64,000 bases of DNA from NCBI RefSeq assembly GCF_002531825.1, contig NZ_NWSX01000024.1, forward strand, positions 1-64,000, read 5' to 3'. Below, one piece after another: positions 1 to 9,236 of the stretch (positions are counted from its first letter, which is position 1; the number at the start of each line of letters is the position of its first letter). The notes beneath the pieces are model-generated. The model searched no databases and was not told the origin of the DNA. It was given only the letters and a program-made list of their open reading frames with translations. Source of the DNA: Rhizobium sp. J15. GTDB lineage: Bacteria > Pseudomonadota > Alphaproteobacteria > Rhizobiales > Rhizobiaceae. A program made the translations under genes and the position numbers.

Positions 1-36
1 CAGCCAATAAACCGTCCAACTTTACGGGGTCAGTTC

Positions 37-57
37 AACCTCCCGGCGGGGTTTTTT
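37..57 (+). terminator. Possible intrinsic terminator of a gene left of the window
   Basis: A short stem (AACCTC pairing with GGGGTT, one G-U pair) is followed directly by six T residues on the plus strand. The T run is on the wrong side to serve the minus-strand flagellin gene, so it would end a plus-strand gene outside the window. The stem is short, so this is tentative. Confidence 0.35.
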
Positions 58-79
58 ATTGGGGATCGCCCGTCCCGGA

Positions 80-1015
80 TCAGCTGCGGAACAGGGTGAG
101 GATGTTCTGTGCCGAGCTATTGGCGATCGAAAGCGACTGGATGCCAAGCTGCTGCTGCGTCTGCAATGCAGAGAGCTTGCTCGATTCCTCTTCCATATCG
201 GCATCGACCAGGCGGCCGATGCCCGAGTCGATGGAATCGTGAAGACCGCTGACGAAAGTCTCCTGCAGCTGGATACGGGTCGAGATCGAACCCAGAGCCG
301 AGCCGGCCGCGGTCATGGCGCCGAGCACCAGTTCGATGCCGGTCAGAGCCGAATCCAGCTGACCCTGGGTGAAATTGGTGATGTCGAGCGCATAGATCGA
401 CGGCATGACGATGACCGTGCCGCCATAGGTCCCGTTGAAGGCGGTTCCGATGATGCCGCTGGTGGTCTCGATCGCACCGGTGGAGGTCATGCCGAAGAGC
501 ACGTTTCCGAGAGTGCCCGAGTTCAGCACGTAATCCGTCATCTTCACCGAAACCGCATTGCTGCCGTCGCGGACGAAGGAGGAGACGACGCTCTTCGTGC
601 CGGAAGCACCGGCGACCCAGTTTTCACCGGAGAAGGAAGCCGACTGAGCGATGCTCAGGAGCTGCTCCTGCAGCTGGTCGAGTTCCTGCTGGATCTTGGT
701 CTTGTCGACGCCTTTTTCTGTGGCGGCGACGATCTTCGCCTTGATTTCGCTGACGACATCGAGCGCGCTGTCCATGGCCGCATAGGCGGTATCGACCTTG
801 GCCGCGCCAAGACCGAGGGCATCGGAGACGGCCGAAAGCGCCTTGTTGTCCGAACGCATGGTCGTTGCGATCGACCAGTAGGCGGCATTGTCGGCCGCCT
901 TCTCCACACGATAACCCGAGGAAACGCGACCCTGGGTGTCCTTGAGGCTATCGTTTACACCACGCAAAGTCTGCAGCGCTGCCATGGCAGCGTTGTTCGT
1001 GAGGATGCTTGTCAT
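80..1015 (-). CDS. Flagellin
   Basis: This 311-residue protein is a flagellin, the subunit that polymerises into the flagellar filament after export by the flagellar type III apparatus. The N-terminus MTSILTNNAAMAALQTL and the block GRVSSGYRVEKAADNAAYWSI match the conserved D0/D1 helices of rhizobial flagellins, and the C-terminal ~90 residues (IQLQETFVSGLHDSIDSGIGRLVDADMEEES broken up here: IQLQETFVS, GIGRLVDADMEEES, LSIANSSAQNIL) are the matching C-terminal D1/D0 helices. The middle is variable and Gly/Thr-rich. I chose the ATG at 1015 because MTSILTN is the usual start; a GTG four codons upstream is possible. It stands alone, with no other flagellar gene nearby, so it is probably a secondary flagellin rather than part of the main fla cluster. 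Confidence 0.93.
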   Translation of the reverse strand: MTSILTNNAAMAALQTLRGVNDSLKDTQGRVSSGYRVEKAADNAAYWSIATTMRSDNKALSAVSDALGLGAAKVDTAYAAMDSALDVVSEIKAKIVAATEKGVDKTKIQQELDQLQEQLLSIAQSASFSGENWVAGASGTKSVVSSFVRDGSNAVSVKMTDYVLNSGTLGNVLFGMTSTGAIETTSGIIGTAFNGTYGGTVIVMPSIYALDITNFTQGQLDSALTGIELVLGAMTAAGSALGSISTRIQLQETFVSGLHDSIDSGIGRLVDADMEEESSKLSALQTQQQLGIQSLSIANSSAQNILTLFRS

Positions 1016-1106
1016 GATCCGTTCCACAATCGTTGAGAAAGGGCATTCCGGACTAAGCCGGTAACGGCGACCGCGTCATGCAAAGCCTGCTGTGCAAGCC
1101 TTTGCC

Positions 1107-1136
1107 GTTAACAAATCCTTGCGCAACATGGTTAAC
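1107..1136. promoter_or_regulatory. Paired GTTAAC sites between flagellin and prpE
   Basis: Two GTTAAC hexamers (1107-1112 and 1131-1136) are 24 bp apart, start to start, in the upstream region of the flagellin gene; the second reads TTAACCAT on the minus strand. TTAACCAT-like half sites are known for CtrA in Rhizobiales, so CtrA control of this flagellin is possible. This is inference from a short motif. Confidence 0.25.
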
Positions 1137-1169
1137 AATTTCTCAATTAGACTTTCGGAATGCTTAATT

Positions 1170-3080
1170 TCACATCGGCAGGGAGCCGAAACCGCGCTTG
1201 CGCAACGCCTCGGCGATCTCCTCCAAAATCGCCGGATCATCAATGGTCGCAGGCATTTTCCACGGTATGCCGTCGGCGATTTTCTGCATCGTGCCACGCA
1301 GAATTTTTCCGGAGCGCGTCTTCGGCAATCGGTTAACGGTGATGGCCGTTTTGAAGGCCGCAACAGGCCCGATCGATTCGCGAATCATCGCCACCACCTC
1401 TGATTCGATCACCGCGGTTTCACGGGAAACATCTCGTTTCAGCACCAGGAAACCGCAGGGCGCCTGCCCCTTCAGCACGTCGTTCACGCCGATGACGGCG
1501 CATTCGGCGACATCGGGATGGCGCGCGCAGACCTCCTCCATCGCTCCGGTCGAGAGCCGATGGCCGGCGCAATTGATGATGTCGTCGGTGCGCGACATGA
1601 TGAAGACATAGCCGTCCTCATCGACATAGCCGGCATCGGCCGTCTTGTAGGAACCCGGAAACTCGTCGAGATAGGCCGACCGAAAACGGTCGTCGGCCTT
1701 CCACAGGGTCGGCAGGCAGCCCGGTGGCAAGGGAAGCTTTATGACGATGTTGCCGAGCGTTCCCGCCTCGACCGGATGGCCGGCATCGTCGAGCACCGCG
1801 ATGTCGTAGCCGGGCATCGGCAGCGTCGGCGAGCCGTGTTTGACGGGGAGGGCGCCGAGACCGAGCGGGTTCGCGGCGATCGGCCAGCCGGTCTCCGTCT
1901 GCCACCAGTGATCGATCACGGGCACGCCGAGCATGCGCTCCGCCCATTTCAGCGTCTCCGGATCCGCCCTCTCGCCGGCGAGAAACAGCGCCCGGAAATC
2001 CGGCATGGAATATTTCCGCAGCAGTTCGCCCGCGCCATCCTCCCGCCGGATGGCCCGGAATGCGGTCGGCGCTGTAAAGAGAACGCGCACCTTGTATTCC
2101 GAGACGATCCGCCAGAATGCGCCGGCATCCGGAGTCCCCACAGGCTTTCCCTCGAAGATCAGCGCCGTCACGCCCGCAATCAGCGGGGCATAGACGATAT
2201 AGGAATGCCCGACGACCCAGCCGATATCGGAAGCCGTCCAGAAGACTTCGCCCGGCCTCAAGCCGTAGATATTCCGCATCGACCAGCTGAGTGCGACCAT
2301 ATGGCCGCCATTGTCGCGCACGACGCCCTTCGGCTGCCCCGTCGTACCCGACGTGTAGAGAATGTAGAGCGGGTCGGTCGCCTTGACGGAAACGCAGGCA
2401 ATCTCGGCGCCGCGGTGGCGCGCCACCGCTGCCTCGAAATCCTGATCGCGGCCGCTGACGAGATCTGCCCGAAGCTCGGGCCGCTGCAGCACCAGGCAGT
2501 GCCCGGGCTTCGCTTGCGCGATCTCGATTGCCTGATCGACCAGGGGCTTGTAGGCAACGATGCGGCCGGGCTCGAGCCCGCAGCTCGCGGTGATCACCAG
2601 CTTGGCTCCGCTGTCGTCGATGCGCGCCGCAAGCTCGCTGGCGGCGAAGCCGCCGAAAACGACGGAATGGACAGCGCCGATGCGGGCGCAGGCGAGCATG
2701 GAAAACACCGCCTGCGGCACCATCGGCATATAGAGGATCACACGGTCGCCCTTGCCGATGCCGAACTCGAGCAGCGTCGCTGCGATCGCCTTCACCTCGG
2801 CAAGCGCCTCGTCATAGGTGAAACGGCGTTTCTCGCCGGTCATCGCGCTGTCGAAGAGGATCGCCGTCTCGCTGCCGCGTCCGGCGGCCACGTGCCGGTC
2901 CAGACAATTATGGCAGGTATTGGTTTCGGCCCCCGAAAACCAGCGGCCATAGACGCCGTCATCCGGCGAAAATATGCGCTCCGGCGGCTTGAACCAGTCG
3001 ATATCGGCGGCGGCTTCCCGCCAGAAGGCTTCGGGATCGCGTTTCCAGGCCGCATAGACCTGATGATAGCCGTTCTGCAT
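1170..3080 (-). CDS. prpE: Propionate-CoA ligase (propionyl-CoA synthetase), AMP-forming
   Basis: A 636-residue acyl-CoA synthetase of the ANL superfamily, closest in pattern to PrpE, which activates propionate (and more weakly acetate) with ATP and CoA. The N-terminal DUF3448-type cap (FWREAAADIDWFKPPERIF) and WFSGAETNTCHNCLDRH are typical of PrpE/Acs. The AMP-binding P-loop YTSGTTGQPKGVV lies near residue 235, the WWQTETGWP motif near 390, and the catalytic lysine of the C-terminal subdomain is K592 in TRSGKILRG. The ATG at 3080 is preceded by a strong GGAGGAG ribosome site. Acetyl-CoA synthetase is the alternative; the length and cap favour PrpE. The gene stands between the flagellin and a RIME repeat, so it is probably monocistronic. 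Confidence 0.85.
   Translation of the reverse strand: MQNGYHQVYAAWKRDPEAFWREAAADIDWFKPPERIFSPDDGVYGRWFSGAETNTCHNCLDRHVAAGRGSETAILFDSAMTGEKRRFTYDEALAEVKAIAATLLEFGIGKGDRVILYMPMVPQAVFSMLACARIGAVHSVVFGGFAASELAARIDDSGAKLVITASCGLEPGRIVAYKPLVDQAIEIAQAKPGHCLVLQRPELRADLVSGRDQDFEAAVARHRGAEIACVSVKATDPLYILYTSGTTGQPKGVVRDNGGHMVALSWSMRNIYGLRPGEVFWTASDIGWVVGHSYIVYAPLIAGVTALIFEGKPVGTPDAGAFWRIVSEYKVRVLFTAPTAFRAIRREDGAGELLRKYSMPDFRALFLAGERADPETLKWAERMLGVPVIDHWWQTETGWPIAANPLGLGALPVKHGSPTLPMPGYDIAVLDDAGHPVEAGTLGNIVIKLPLPPGCLPTLWKADDRFRSAYLDEFPGSYKTADAGYVDEDGYVFIMSRTDDIINCAGHRLSTGAMEEVCARHPDVAECAVIGVNDVLKGQAPCGFLVLKRDVSRETAVIESEVVAMIRESIGPVAAFKTAITVNRLPKTRSGKILRGTMQKIADGIPWKMPATIDDPAILEEIAEALRKRGFGSLPM
1416..1431. 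other. Degenerate parS-like site inside prpE
   Basis: GGTTTCACGGGAAACA matches the parS consensus TGTTTCACGTGAAACA at 14 of 16 positions. It lies in coding sequence where it reads VSRET, the same peptide encoded at the perfect site in rsmG. It is about 16 kb from the proposed origin. Binding by ParB is uncertain because one mismatch falls in the central CACGTG. Confidence 0.35.
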
Positions 3081-3118
3081 CTGCTCCTCCCCAGGATATG
3101 CAAAGCCTCGATATCAAT

Positions 3119-3234
3119 CTAGAGCATGATGCCGAAAAGTGTGAGCGGTTTTCGGACGACATCATGCTCTAACTCTTTAATTTAGAACGGGATTCAGATT
3201 TTAGGCCGACTCGGCCTAAAATCATCCCGTTCTA
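3119..3234. repeat. RIME-type intergenic mosaic element, copy A
   Basis: Two imperfect palindromes lie back to back: 3121-3170 with arms AGAGCATGATG / CATCATGCTCT, and 3184-3234 with arms AGAACGGGAT / ATCATCCCGTTCT. A near copy is at 28570-28686. The architecture matches the Rhizobium-specific intergenic mosaic elements (RIME). On transcription in either direction both palindromes would fold into long hairpins. It fills the gap between prpE and the YggS-type gene. Confidence 0.85.
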
Positions 3235-3276
3235 GGCAGCGGCGAGGGGAACGGGAAGCCCGACCAAAGCAGAGTA

Positions 3277-3936
3277 TCAGCGCGCGCCGAAAATCGCCGA
3301 TCCGACACGCACGCTGGTGGCGCCGAAGGCGATCGCCGTCTCGTAGTCGCCGGACATGCCCATGGAGAGTTTTTCAAAGCCGCATTTCAGGGCGAGCTTC
3401 GCCAGAAGCGCAAAATGCGGCCCCGGATTTTCCTCGGCCGGCGGAATGCACATCAACCCCTCGATGGACAGGCCGAGTTCATCGCGGCAGAGCGTGACGA
3501 AGGCCGGCGTCTCCTCCGGAGCGATGCCCGCCTTCTGCGGTTCGAGGCCGGTATTGACCTGAATATAGAGCCGGGGCGTCTTGCCTTGGCGCTTCATTTC
3601 CTCGGCCAGGGCGCGGGCGATCTTTTCCCGGTCGACGGTCTCGATGACATCGAAAAGCGCCACGGCATCCGCCGCCTTGTTCGATTGCAGCGGCCCGATC
3701 AGATGCAGTTCGATATCGGGATGCTCGGCCTTCAGCGCTGGCCACTTGCCCTGGCTTTCCTGCACCCGGTTTTCGCCGAAGACCCGCTGCCCGGCGTCGA
3801 TCGCCGGGCGGATCGCCTCCGCCTCGAATGTCTTCGACACGGCGACGAGCTGAACGGAACCAGCGGGGCGGCCTGCCTGGCGTTCTCCGGCCGCGATCCG
3901 CGAGCGCACGTCGTTCAACCGCTCTTGAAGTTCCAT
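3277..3936 (-). CDS. YggS-family pyridoxal phosphate homeostasis protein
   Basis: A 219-residue single-domain alanine-racemase-fold protein of the YggS/PROSC family, which binds PLP and helps to keep the vitamin B6 and amino/keto acid pools balanced; no catalytic activity is established for the family. The PLP lysine is in LVAVSKTFEAEAI near residue 35, and family blocks FGENRVQES, LHLIGPLQSNK, YIQVNTGLEPQKAG and LSMGMSGDYETAIAFGATSVRVGSAIFG are all present. I chose the ATG at 3936 (MELQERLNDVRSRI); a start six codons earlier would add an unconserved stub. It is divergent from leuS across a 201 bp gap. Confidence 0.92.
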   Translation of the reverse strand: MELQERLNDVRSRIAAGERQAGRPAGSVQLVAVSKTFEAEAIRPAIDAGQRVFGENRVQESQGKWPALKAEHPDIELHLIGPLQSNKAADAVALFDVIETVDREKIARALAEEMKRQGKTPRLYIQVNTGLEPQKAGIAPEETPAFVTLCRDELGLSIEGLMCIPPAEENPGPHFALLAKLALKCGFEKLSMGMSGDYETAIAFGATSVRVGSAIFGAR

Positions 3937-4137
3937 CGTTCTGCCTCGACACATCTCAGTGAAAAGAATGGCAATGAACTAGCCAGCCATTCTGTGCTTG
4001 CCAAGACCCGCTTTCGCGAAATCGCTTGCGCCTCATGAAGATCGGACGCTTGCAGCGCCTGCAAAACTTGACGCTACCGTGGTTTCATGGTGAAGGTCTC
4101 GACCAACCTCCCCTGATTTTCCGGAATTTCGAATACG

Positions 4138-6768
4138 ATGGCCACCGAACGTTATAATCCGCGCGATGCCGAGCCCCGCTGGCAGCAGAAATGGAACGAA
4201 GACAAGGTCTTCGAAACCGACAATTCAGATCCGCGCGAAAAATATTACGTCCTCGAAATGTTCCCCTATCCCTCGGGGCGCATTCACATGGGCCATGTCC
4301 GCAATTACGCCATGGGCGATGTCGTCGCCCGCTACAAGCGCGCCCGCGGCTATAACGTCCTGCATCCGATGGGCTGGGACGCCTTCGGCATGCCGGCCGA
4401 AAACGCCGCCATGGAACGCGGCGTCCATCCGGCCTCCTGGACCTACCAGAACATCGCCTCGATGAAGGCGCAGCTGAAGGCCATGGGACTTTCGCTGGAC
4501 TGGAGCCGCGAATTCGCCACCTGCGACGTCGAATATTACCAGCACCAGCAGCATCTGTTCGTGGATTTCCTGGAGAAGGGTCTGGTCTACCGCAAGCAGT
4601 CGAAGGTGAACTGGGATCCGGTCGACAATACCGTGCTCGCCAACGAACAGGTGATCGACGGCCGCGGCTGGCGGTCCGGCGCGCTGGTCGAACAGCGTGA
4701 GCTGACGCAGTGGTTCTTCAAGATCACCGATTTCAGCCAGGACCTGCTGGACGCGCTGGATACGCTCGACCAGTGGCCGGAAAAAGTCCGCCTGATGCAG
4801 AAGAACTGGATCGGCCGTTCGGAAGGTCTGACGATCCGCTGGGAGATCGTGCCGGAAACGGCGCCGGCCGGGGAGACGGAGATTACCGTCTATACGACCC
4901 GTCCGGACACGCTCTTCGGCGCTTCCTTCCTGGCGATCGCCGCCGATCATCCGCTGGCCAAGGATGCCGCCGCCAAGAACGCCGAGATCGAGGCCTTCTG
5001 CGAGGAATGCCGCCGCGCCGGCACCTCGCTCGCTGCGCTCGAGACCGCCGAAAAGAAGGGCCTCGACACCGGCATCCGCGTCCGCCATCCGCTCGATCCC
5101 TCTTGGGAGCTGCCCGTCTATATCGCCAATTTCGTGCTGATGGATTACGGCACGGGGGCGATCTTCGGCTGCCCCTCCGGCGATCAGCGCGACCTCGATT
5201 TCGCCCGGAAATACGGCCTGCCGGTTGTAACAGTCGTCATGCCGAGCGACGGCGACGCTGCGAGCTTTTCCGTCGGCGATACCGCCTATGACGGCGATGG
5301 CGTGATGATCAATTCGCGCTTCCTCGACGGCAAGACGACGGAAGAGGCCTTCAATATCGTTGCCGACCGGCTGTCGGCCGCTTCCCTCGGCAACACGCCG
5401 CAGGGCGAACGCAAGATCAATTTCCGCCTGCGCGACTGGGGCATTTCGCGTCAGCGCTATTGGGGCTGCCCGATCCCGGTCATCCATTGCGATGCCTGCG
5501 GCGTCGTGCCGGTGCCGAAGAAGGACCTGCCGGTTAAGCTACCGGAGGACGTCACCTTCGACCAGCCCGGCAACCCGCTCGACCGTCATCCGACGTGGCG
5601 CCACGTCGCCTGCCCGCATTGCGGCAAGGACGCGCGCCGCGAGACGGATACGATGGATACCTTCGTCGATTCGAGCTGGTATTTCACCCGCTTCACCGCG
5701 CCGTGGGAAGGCAAGCCCACAGATCCTGAGGCGGCTAACCGTTGGCTGCCGGTCGATCAGTATATCGGAGGCATCGAGCATGCGATCCTGCATCTGCTCT
5801 ATTCCCGCTTCTTCACCCGCGCCATGCGCGAGACCGGCCATGTCGCGGCGAGTGAGCCTTTCAAAGGACTCTTCACCCAGGGCATGGTGGTCCACGAGAC
5901 CTATAGCCGTGGCGCCGGCGCCGGCCGCGAGTGGGTGGCCCCCGCCGATATCCGCATCGAGGAGCTCGACGGCAAACGCCGCGCCTTCCTGCTGACCTCA
6001 GGCGAGGAGATCGCCATCGGCTCGATCGAGAAAATGTCGAAGTCGAAGAAGAACGTTGTCGATCCGGACGATATCATTGCCTCTTACGGGGCCGATACCG
6101 CCCGTTTCTTCGTGCTGTCCGACTCTCCGCCGGAGCGCGACGTCATCTGGTCGGAAGCCGGCGTCGAAGGCGCTCATCGCTTCACCCAGCGCCTGTGGCG
6201 GCTGATTTCCGAAGCCGCGGAAGCCTTGTCGGCCGTGACACCCGTGCCGGCAACCGAAGGCGAGGCGCTGGCGATCTCACAGGCGGCCCACAAGACGCTG
6301 AAGGCCGTTCAGAACGACTATGACAAGCTCTGGTTCAACAAGGCCGTCGCCCGCATCTATGAGCTCGTCAATGCGCTCGCTGCGCCGCTGACGAGGGTTG
6401 CGGCAGGCGAGGGCGATGCCGCCTATCGCGCGGCCGTGCGTGACGCCGCCGAAATCCTGATCCAGATCGTCGCGCCGATGACGCCGCATCTGGCCGAAGA
6501 ATGCTGGGCCGCGCTCGGCAATGATGGGCTTCTCGCCCGTACGGACTGGCCGCGTTACGACGAAACGCTGGTGATGGAAAACGACGTCGTTCTGCCCGTG
6601 CAGATCAACGGCAAGAAGCGCGCTGAATTGACAATTTCTCGCGACGCAGATCAGAATGCCGTCACCAACGCCGTGCTGGATCTGGATGCGGTGAAGAATG
6701 CGCTGAACGGGCAGGCACCGAAGAAGATCATCGTGGTTCCCCAAAGGATTGTGAACATTGTCGTCTGA
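4138..6768 (+). CDS. leuS: Leucyl-tRNA synthetase
   Basis: An 876-residue class Ia aminoacyl-tRNA synthetase that charges tRNA-Leu in the cytoplasm. The ATP-binding HIGH signature appears as HMGH at residues 50-53 (PYPSGRIHMGHVRNY) and the KMSKS loop at residues 632-636. The editing CP1 domain sits between, with TTRPDTLFGASF, and the zinc-binding part CPIPVIHCDACG and CPHCGKD is present. The C-terminal domain ends KKIIVVPQRIVNIVV, as in bacterial LeuRS. Length is normal. It begins a leuS-lptE-holA operon, an arrangement also found in Escherichia coli. Confidence 0.98.
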   Translation: MATERYNPRDAEPRWQQKWNEDKVFETDNSDPREKYYVLEMFPYPSGRIHMGHVRNYAMGDVVARYKRARGYNVLHPMGWDAFGMPAENAAMERGVHPASWTYQNIASMKAQLKAMGLSLDWSREFATCDVEYYQHQQHLFVDFLEKGLVYRKQSKVNWDPVDNTVLANEQVIDGRGWRSGALVEQRELTQWFFKITDFSQDLLDALDTLDQWPEKVRLMQKNWIGRSEGLTIRWEIVPETAPAGETEITVYTTRPDTLFGASFLAIAADHPLAKDAAAKNAEIEAFCEECRRAGTSLAALETAEKKGLDTGIRVRHPLDPSWELPVYIANFVLMDYGTGAIFGCPSGDQRDLDFARKYGLPVVTVVMPSDGDAASFSVGDTAYDGDGVMINSRFLDGKTTEEAFNIVADRLSAASLGNTPQGERKINFRLRDWGISRQRYWGCPIPVIHCDACGVVPVPKKDLPVKLPEDVTFDQPGNPLDRHPTWRHVACPHCGKDARRETDTMDTFVDSSWYFTRFTAPWEGKPTDPEAANRWLPVDQYIGGIEHAILHLLYSRFFTRAMRETGHVAASEPFKGLFTQGMVVHETYSRGAGAGREWVAPADIRIEELDGKRRAFLLTSGEEIAIGSIEKMSKSKKNVVDPDDIIASYGADTARFFVLSDSPPERDVIWSEAGVEGAHRFTQRLWRLISEAAEALSAVTPVPATEGEALAISQAAHKTLKAVQNDYDKLWFNKAVARIYELVNALAAPLTRVAAGEGDAAYRAAVRDAAEILIQIVAPMTPHLAEECWAALGNDGLLARTDWPRYDETLVMENDVVLPVQINGKKRAELTISRDADQNAVTNAVLDLDAVKNALNGQAPKKIIVVPQRIVNIVV

Positions 6769-7279
6769 TATCGCTTGCAAGCTGGCCCGCAATGCCGGCA
6801 TCGCCATGATCCTTGCCGCCTCGGCTTTTCTTTCGGCCTGCCAAGTCCGGCCGCTTTATTCCGAGCAGTCCGGCGTGGTCGAAAAGCTGTCTTCGGTCGG
6901 CTTTTCCGAGGCGGGCAGCCGGGTCGAGCAGCAGGTGCGCAACCGCCTGATCTTCCTGGCGTCACGCGGTGCCGGCGAAGCGGCCAATCCACAATATGAA
7001 GTCGAGATGCACGCCACCTCGGCCGTTGCCGATACGCTGCTCGTCGAATCCTCCGACACGTCGCGAGCCGGCCGCGTGACCGTCAACGTCACCTATACGC
7101 TGCGTGCGACCTCCGACAATCATGTCATCAAGGCCGGCAGCCGCCAGGCAACCGCGCTGGTGGACTTCTCCGAGCAGGAATTCGCCAAGCAACGGGCGAT
7201 TCGTGACGCCGAAAACCGCGCGGCGGATCAGGCGGCAGAATTCGTAGGAGCCGATATCGCCGCCGCCCTCAGCCGTTGA
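6758..7279 (+). CDS. lptE: LPS-assembly lipoprotein LptE
   Basis: A 173-residue exported lipoprotein. A hydrophobic signal (NAGIAMILAASAFLSAC) ends in the lipobox LSAC, so the mature protein starts at that cysteine and is anchored in the outer membrane. In the LptE family the protein plugs the LptD barrel that inserts lipopolysaccharide. The start is a TTG at 6758 that overlaps the end of leuS by 11 bp and is preceded by AAAGGA at a good distance, which implies translational coupling. The family assignment rests on the lipobox, size, and position between leuS and holA; sequence conservation in LptE is low, so the identity is strongly supported by context. Confidence 0.85.
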   Translation: MSSDIACKLARNAGIAMILAASAFLSACQVRPLYSEQSGVVEKLSSVGFSEAGSRVEQQVRNRLIFLASRGAGEAANPQYEVEMHATSAVADTLLVESSDTSRAGRVTVNVTYTLRATSDNHVIKAGSRQATALVDFSEQEFAKQRAIRDAENRAADQAAEFVGADIAAALSR

Positions 7280-7289
7280 GGGCGGAGAT

Positions 7290-8330
7290 GTGGCTGAGAT
7301 AAAGTCCCACGAATTCGAAAACTTTCTGCAGAAATCGGCGCGGAACTACCGGATCTTCGTCATTTACGGGCCGGACCGCGGTCTCGTCTCCGAACGCGCA
7401 AGCCAGCTCGCCGGCAAGACCGGTGTTGCCCTCGACGATCCTTTCTCGCTGACGAAGCTCGATATCGGCGATCTACAGAAGGATCCCGGCAGGTTGGTTG
7501 ACGAAGCCCAGTCCATCGGCCTGTTCGGCGGCGAGAAACTGATCTGGATTCGCGGCGCCGCCAACGAAAAATACCTGGTCGATTCATTGGCGCTGCTGGC
7601 CGAAAAGCCGCTCGAAGCCGCCCATCTGATCGTCGAAGCCGGCGATCTCAAGAAGGGATCACTGCTTCGCAAGGCGGCGGAAGCCGCCCGAGCGATCATG
7701 ACGATCCCCTCCTATGCCGACGACAGCCGCGCTCTCAACGGATTAATCGATGCAGAACTCGGCGCGGAAAAGGTCGGCATTACGCCAGCCGCGCGCCAGG
7801 CGTTGGTCGCGTTGATCGGCGGCGATCGCATCGCCTCCCGCAACGAAGTGCGCAAGCTTGCGCTCTACTGCCGCGGTCTAGATACCATTGAAGAACATCA
7901 CGTTACCGAAATAATCGGCGATGCCAGTGCCATCTCGGTTGACGACGCGGTGGACGCAATCCTTAGCGGCGATCTGAACGCCTTTTTGCACGCTATGCAG
8001 AAGATCAGCAGCTCGAAGACAGCGATTTTCCTCGTACTTCAGGCATGCCTGAAGCAATTTCAGCTTCTCGATACGATGCGCGCCGAAATGGAAGAGAAAC
8101 GAATTCAAGCGCCTCAGATCATGCAGACAATGGGCCGCCATTTGCATTTCCGCCGCAAGCCGATCATCGAGCAGGCGCTGCGTCACTGGAGCGCGGAAAG
8201 CATTGCCCGTGAATCGAACCGCTTGCAGGCCGCTATCCTGCAGAGCCGGCGGCGCCAAGTGCTGGAAGACAGCGTCGCCATGCAGACGCTTCTCTCCACC
8301 ACCCTGCAATCGGGCCGTAAGTCAGCTTGA
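7290..8330 (+). CDS. holA: DNA polymerase III delta subunit
   Basis: A 346-residue clamp-loader subunit that opens the beta sliding clamp during replication. The protein shows the HolA pattern: N-terminal RNYRIFVIYGPDRGLVSERASQL, then DPFSLTKLD, LIWIRGA, a non-functional AAA+ region, and the C-terminal collar (MGRHLHFRRKPIIEQALRHWS). The start is GTG at 7290 (VAEIKSHEF), ten bases after the lptE stop, with a GGCGGAG ribosome site. It is the third gene of leuS-lptE-holA and converges on parB with no space between the two stop codons. Confidence 0.95.
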   Translation: MAEIKSHEFENFLQKSARNYRIFVIYGPDRGLVSERASQLAGKTGVALDDPFSLTKLDIGDLQKDPGRLVDEAQSIGLFGGEKLIWIRGAANEKYLVDSLALLAEKPLEAAHLIVEAGDLKKGSLLRKAAEAARAIMTIPSYADDSRALNGLIDAELGAEKVGITPAARQALVALIGGDRIASRNEVRKLALYCRGLDTIEEHHVTEIIGDASAISVDDAVDAILSGDLNAFLHAMQKISSSKTAIFLVLQACLKQFQLLDTMRAEMEEKRIQAPQIMQTMGRHLHFRRKPIIEQALRHWSAESIARESNRLQAAILQSRRRQVLEDSVAMQTLLSTTLQSGRKSA

Positions 8331-9212
8331 TTAGCGCCGCTCGAGCAGGCGGCAGATCTCTTCGAGCTGCTCCAGCGATTTGTAGGAAATCTTGATCTGG
8401 CCACCGCTGGTCTTGTGATTGATCGAAACCTCAAGACCAAGCGCATCGGACAATGTTCTTTCCAGGGCCAGCGTGTCGGAATCCTTCTGATCCCGCCGCA
8501 AGGCCGGCTGCTGCGGCTCCGACTGCGCCTTGATGTTATTCTGCGCCAGTTTTTCCGCATCGCGCACCGACATGCCCTTGGCGACGATGGTTCGGGCAAG
8601 GCTGGCGGGATCCGGCGTCGAAACAAGCGCACGCGCATGCCCGGCCGACAGGCTACCGGCGGCAAGCAGATCGCGCACCGGATCCGGCAGCTTCAAAAGC
8701 CGCAATGAATTGGCAACGTGGCTGCGGCTCTTGCCGATGATTTCGCCGAGGTCGTTCTGGGTATAGCCATATTCAGCGATGAGCTGCTCGTAGCCCAAAG
8801 CCTCTTCGAGCGGATTGAGATCCGCCCGCTGGACATTTTCGACGATCGCGATTTCCAGCGCGGTCTTGTCATCGACGTCACGGATAATGACCGGAATCTC
8901 GATCAGCCCGGCAAGCTGGGCGGCGCGCCAGCGCCGCTCGCCGGCAATGATTTCATACTGATCCCGACCCATCGTCCGCACGACGATGGGCTGCACGATG
9001 CCATGCTGGCGAATCGAACTGGCGAGATCGTGCAGCTCGGTATCGTCGAAGAAACGGCGAGGGTTGCGCGGGTTACGGCTGACGAACTCGATCGGGATCA
9101 TCCTATCGGCACTGACAGCCCGGTCAGCTTCGACTGGAACAGGCTGATCCATTTCGCCGATCAGCGCCGCAAGGCCGCGGCCCAAACGTCTTTTCGATAC
9201 ATCGTCATTCAT
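8331..9212 (-). CDS. parB: Chromosome-partitioning protein ParB
   Basis: A 293-residue ParB/Spo0J-family CTPase that loads on parS, spreads along DNA, and works with ParA to move newly replicated origins. The N-terminal CTP-binding domain has IVQPIVVR and GERRWRAAQLAG; the central helix-turn-helix region has YTQNDLGEIIGKSRSHVANSLRLLKLP; the C-terminal dimerisation region is short and basic. It follows parA by about 25 bp in one transcript. Candidate parS targets lie at 10633, 12630 and 18952, on both sides of the proposed origin. Confidence 0.97.
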   Translation of the reverse strand: MNDDVSKRRLGRGLAALIGEMDQPVPVEADRAVSADRMIPIEFVSRNPRNPRRFFDDTELHDLASSIRQHGIVQPIVVRTMGRDQYEIIAGERRWRAAQLAGLIEIPVIIRDVDDKTALEIAIVENVQRADLNPLEEALGYEQLIAEYGYTQNDLGEIIGKSRSHVANSLRLLKLPDPVRDLLAAGSLSAGHARALVSTPDPASLARTIVAKGMSVRDAEKLAQNNIKAQSEPQQPALRRDQKDSDTLALERTLSDALGLEVSINHKTSGGQIKISYKSLEQLEEICRLLERR

Positions 9213-9236
9213 GACTTAGATCCTTATGCAATAATA

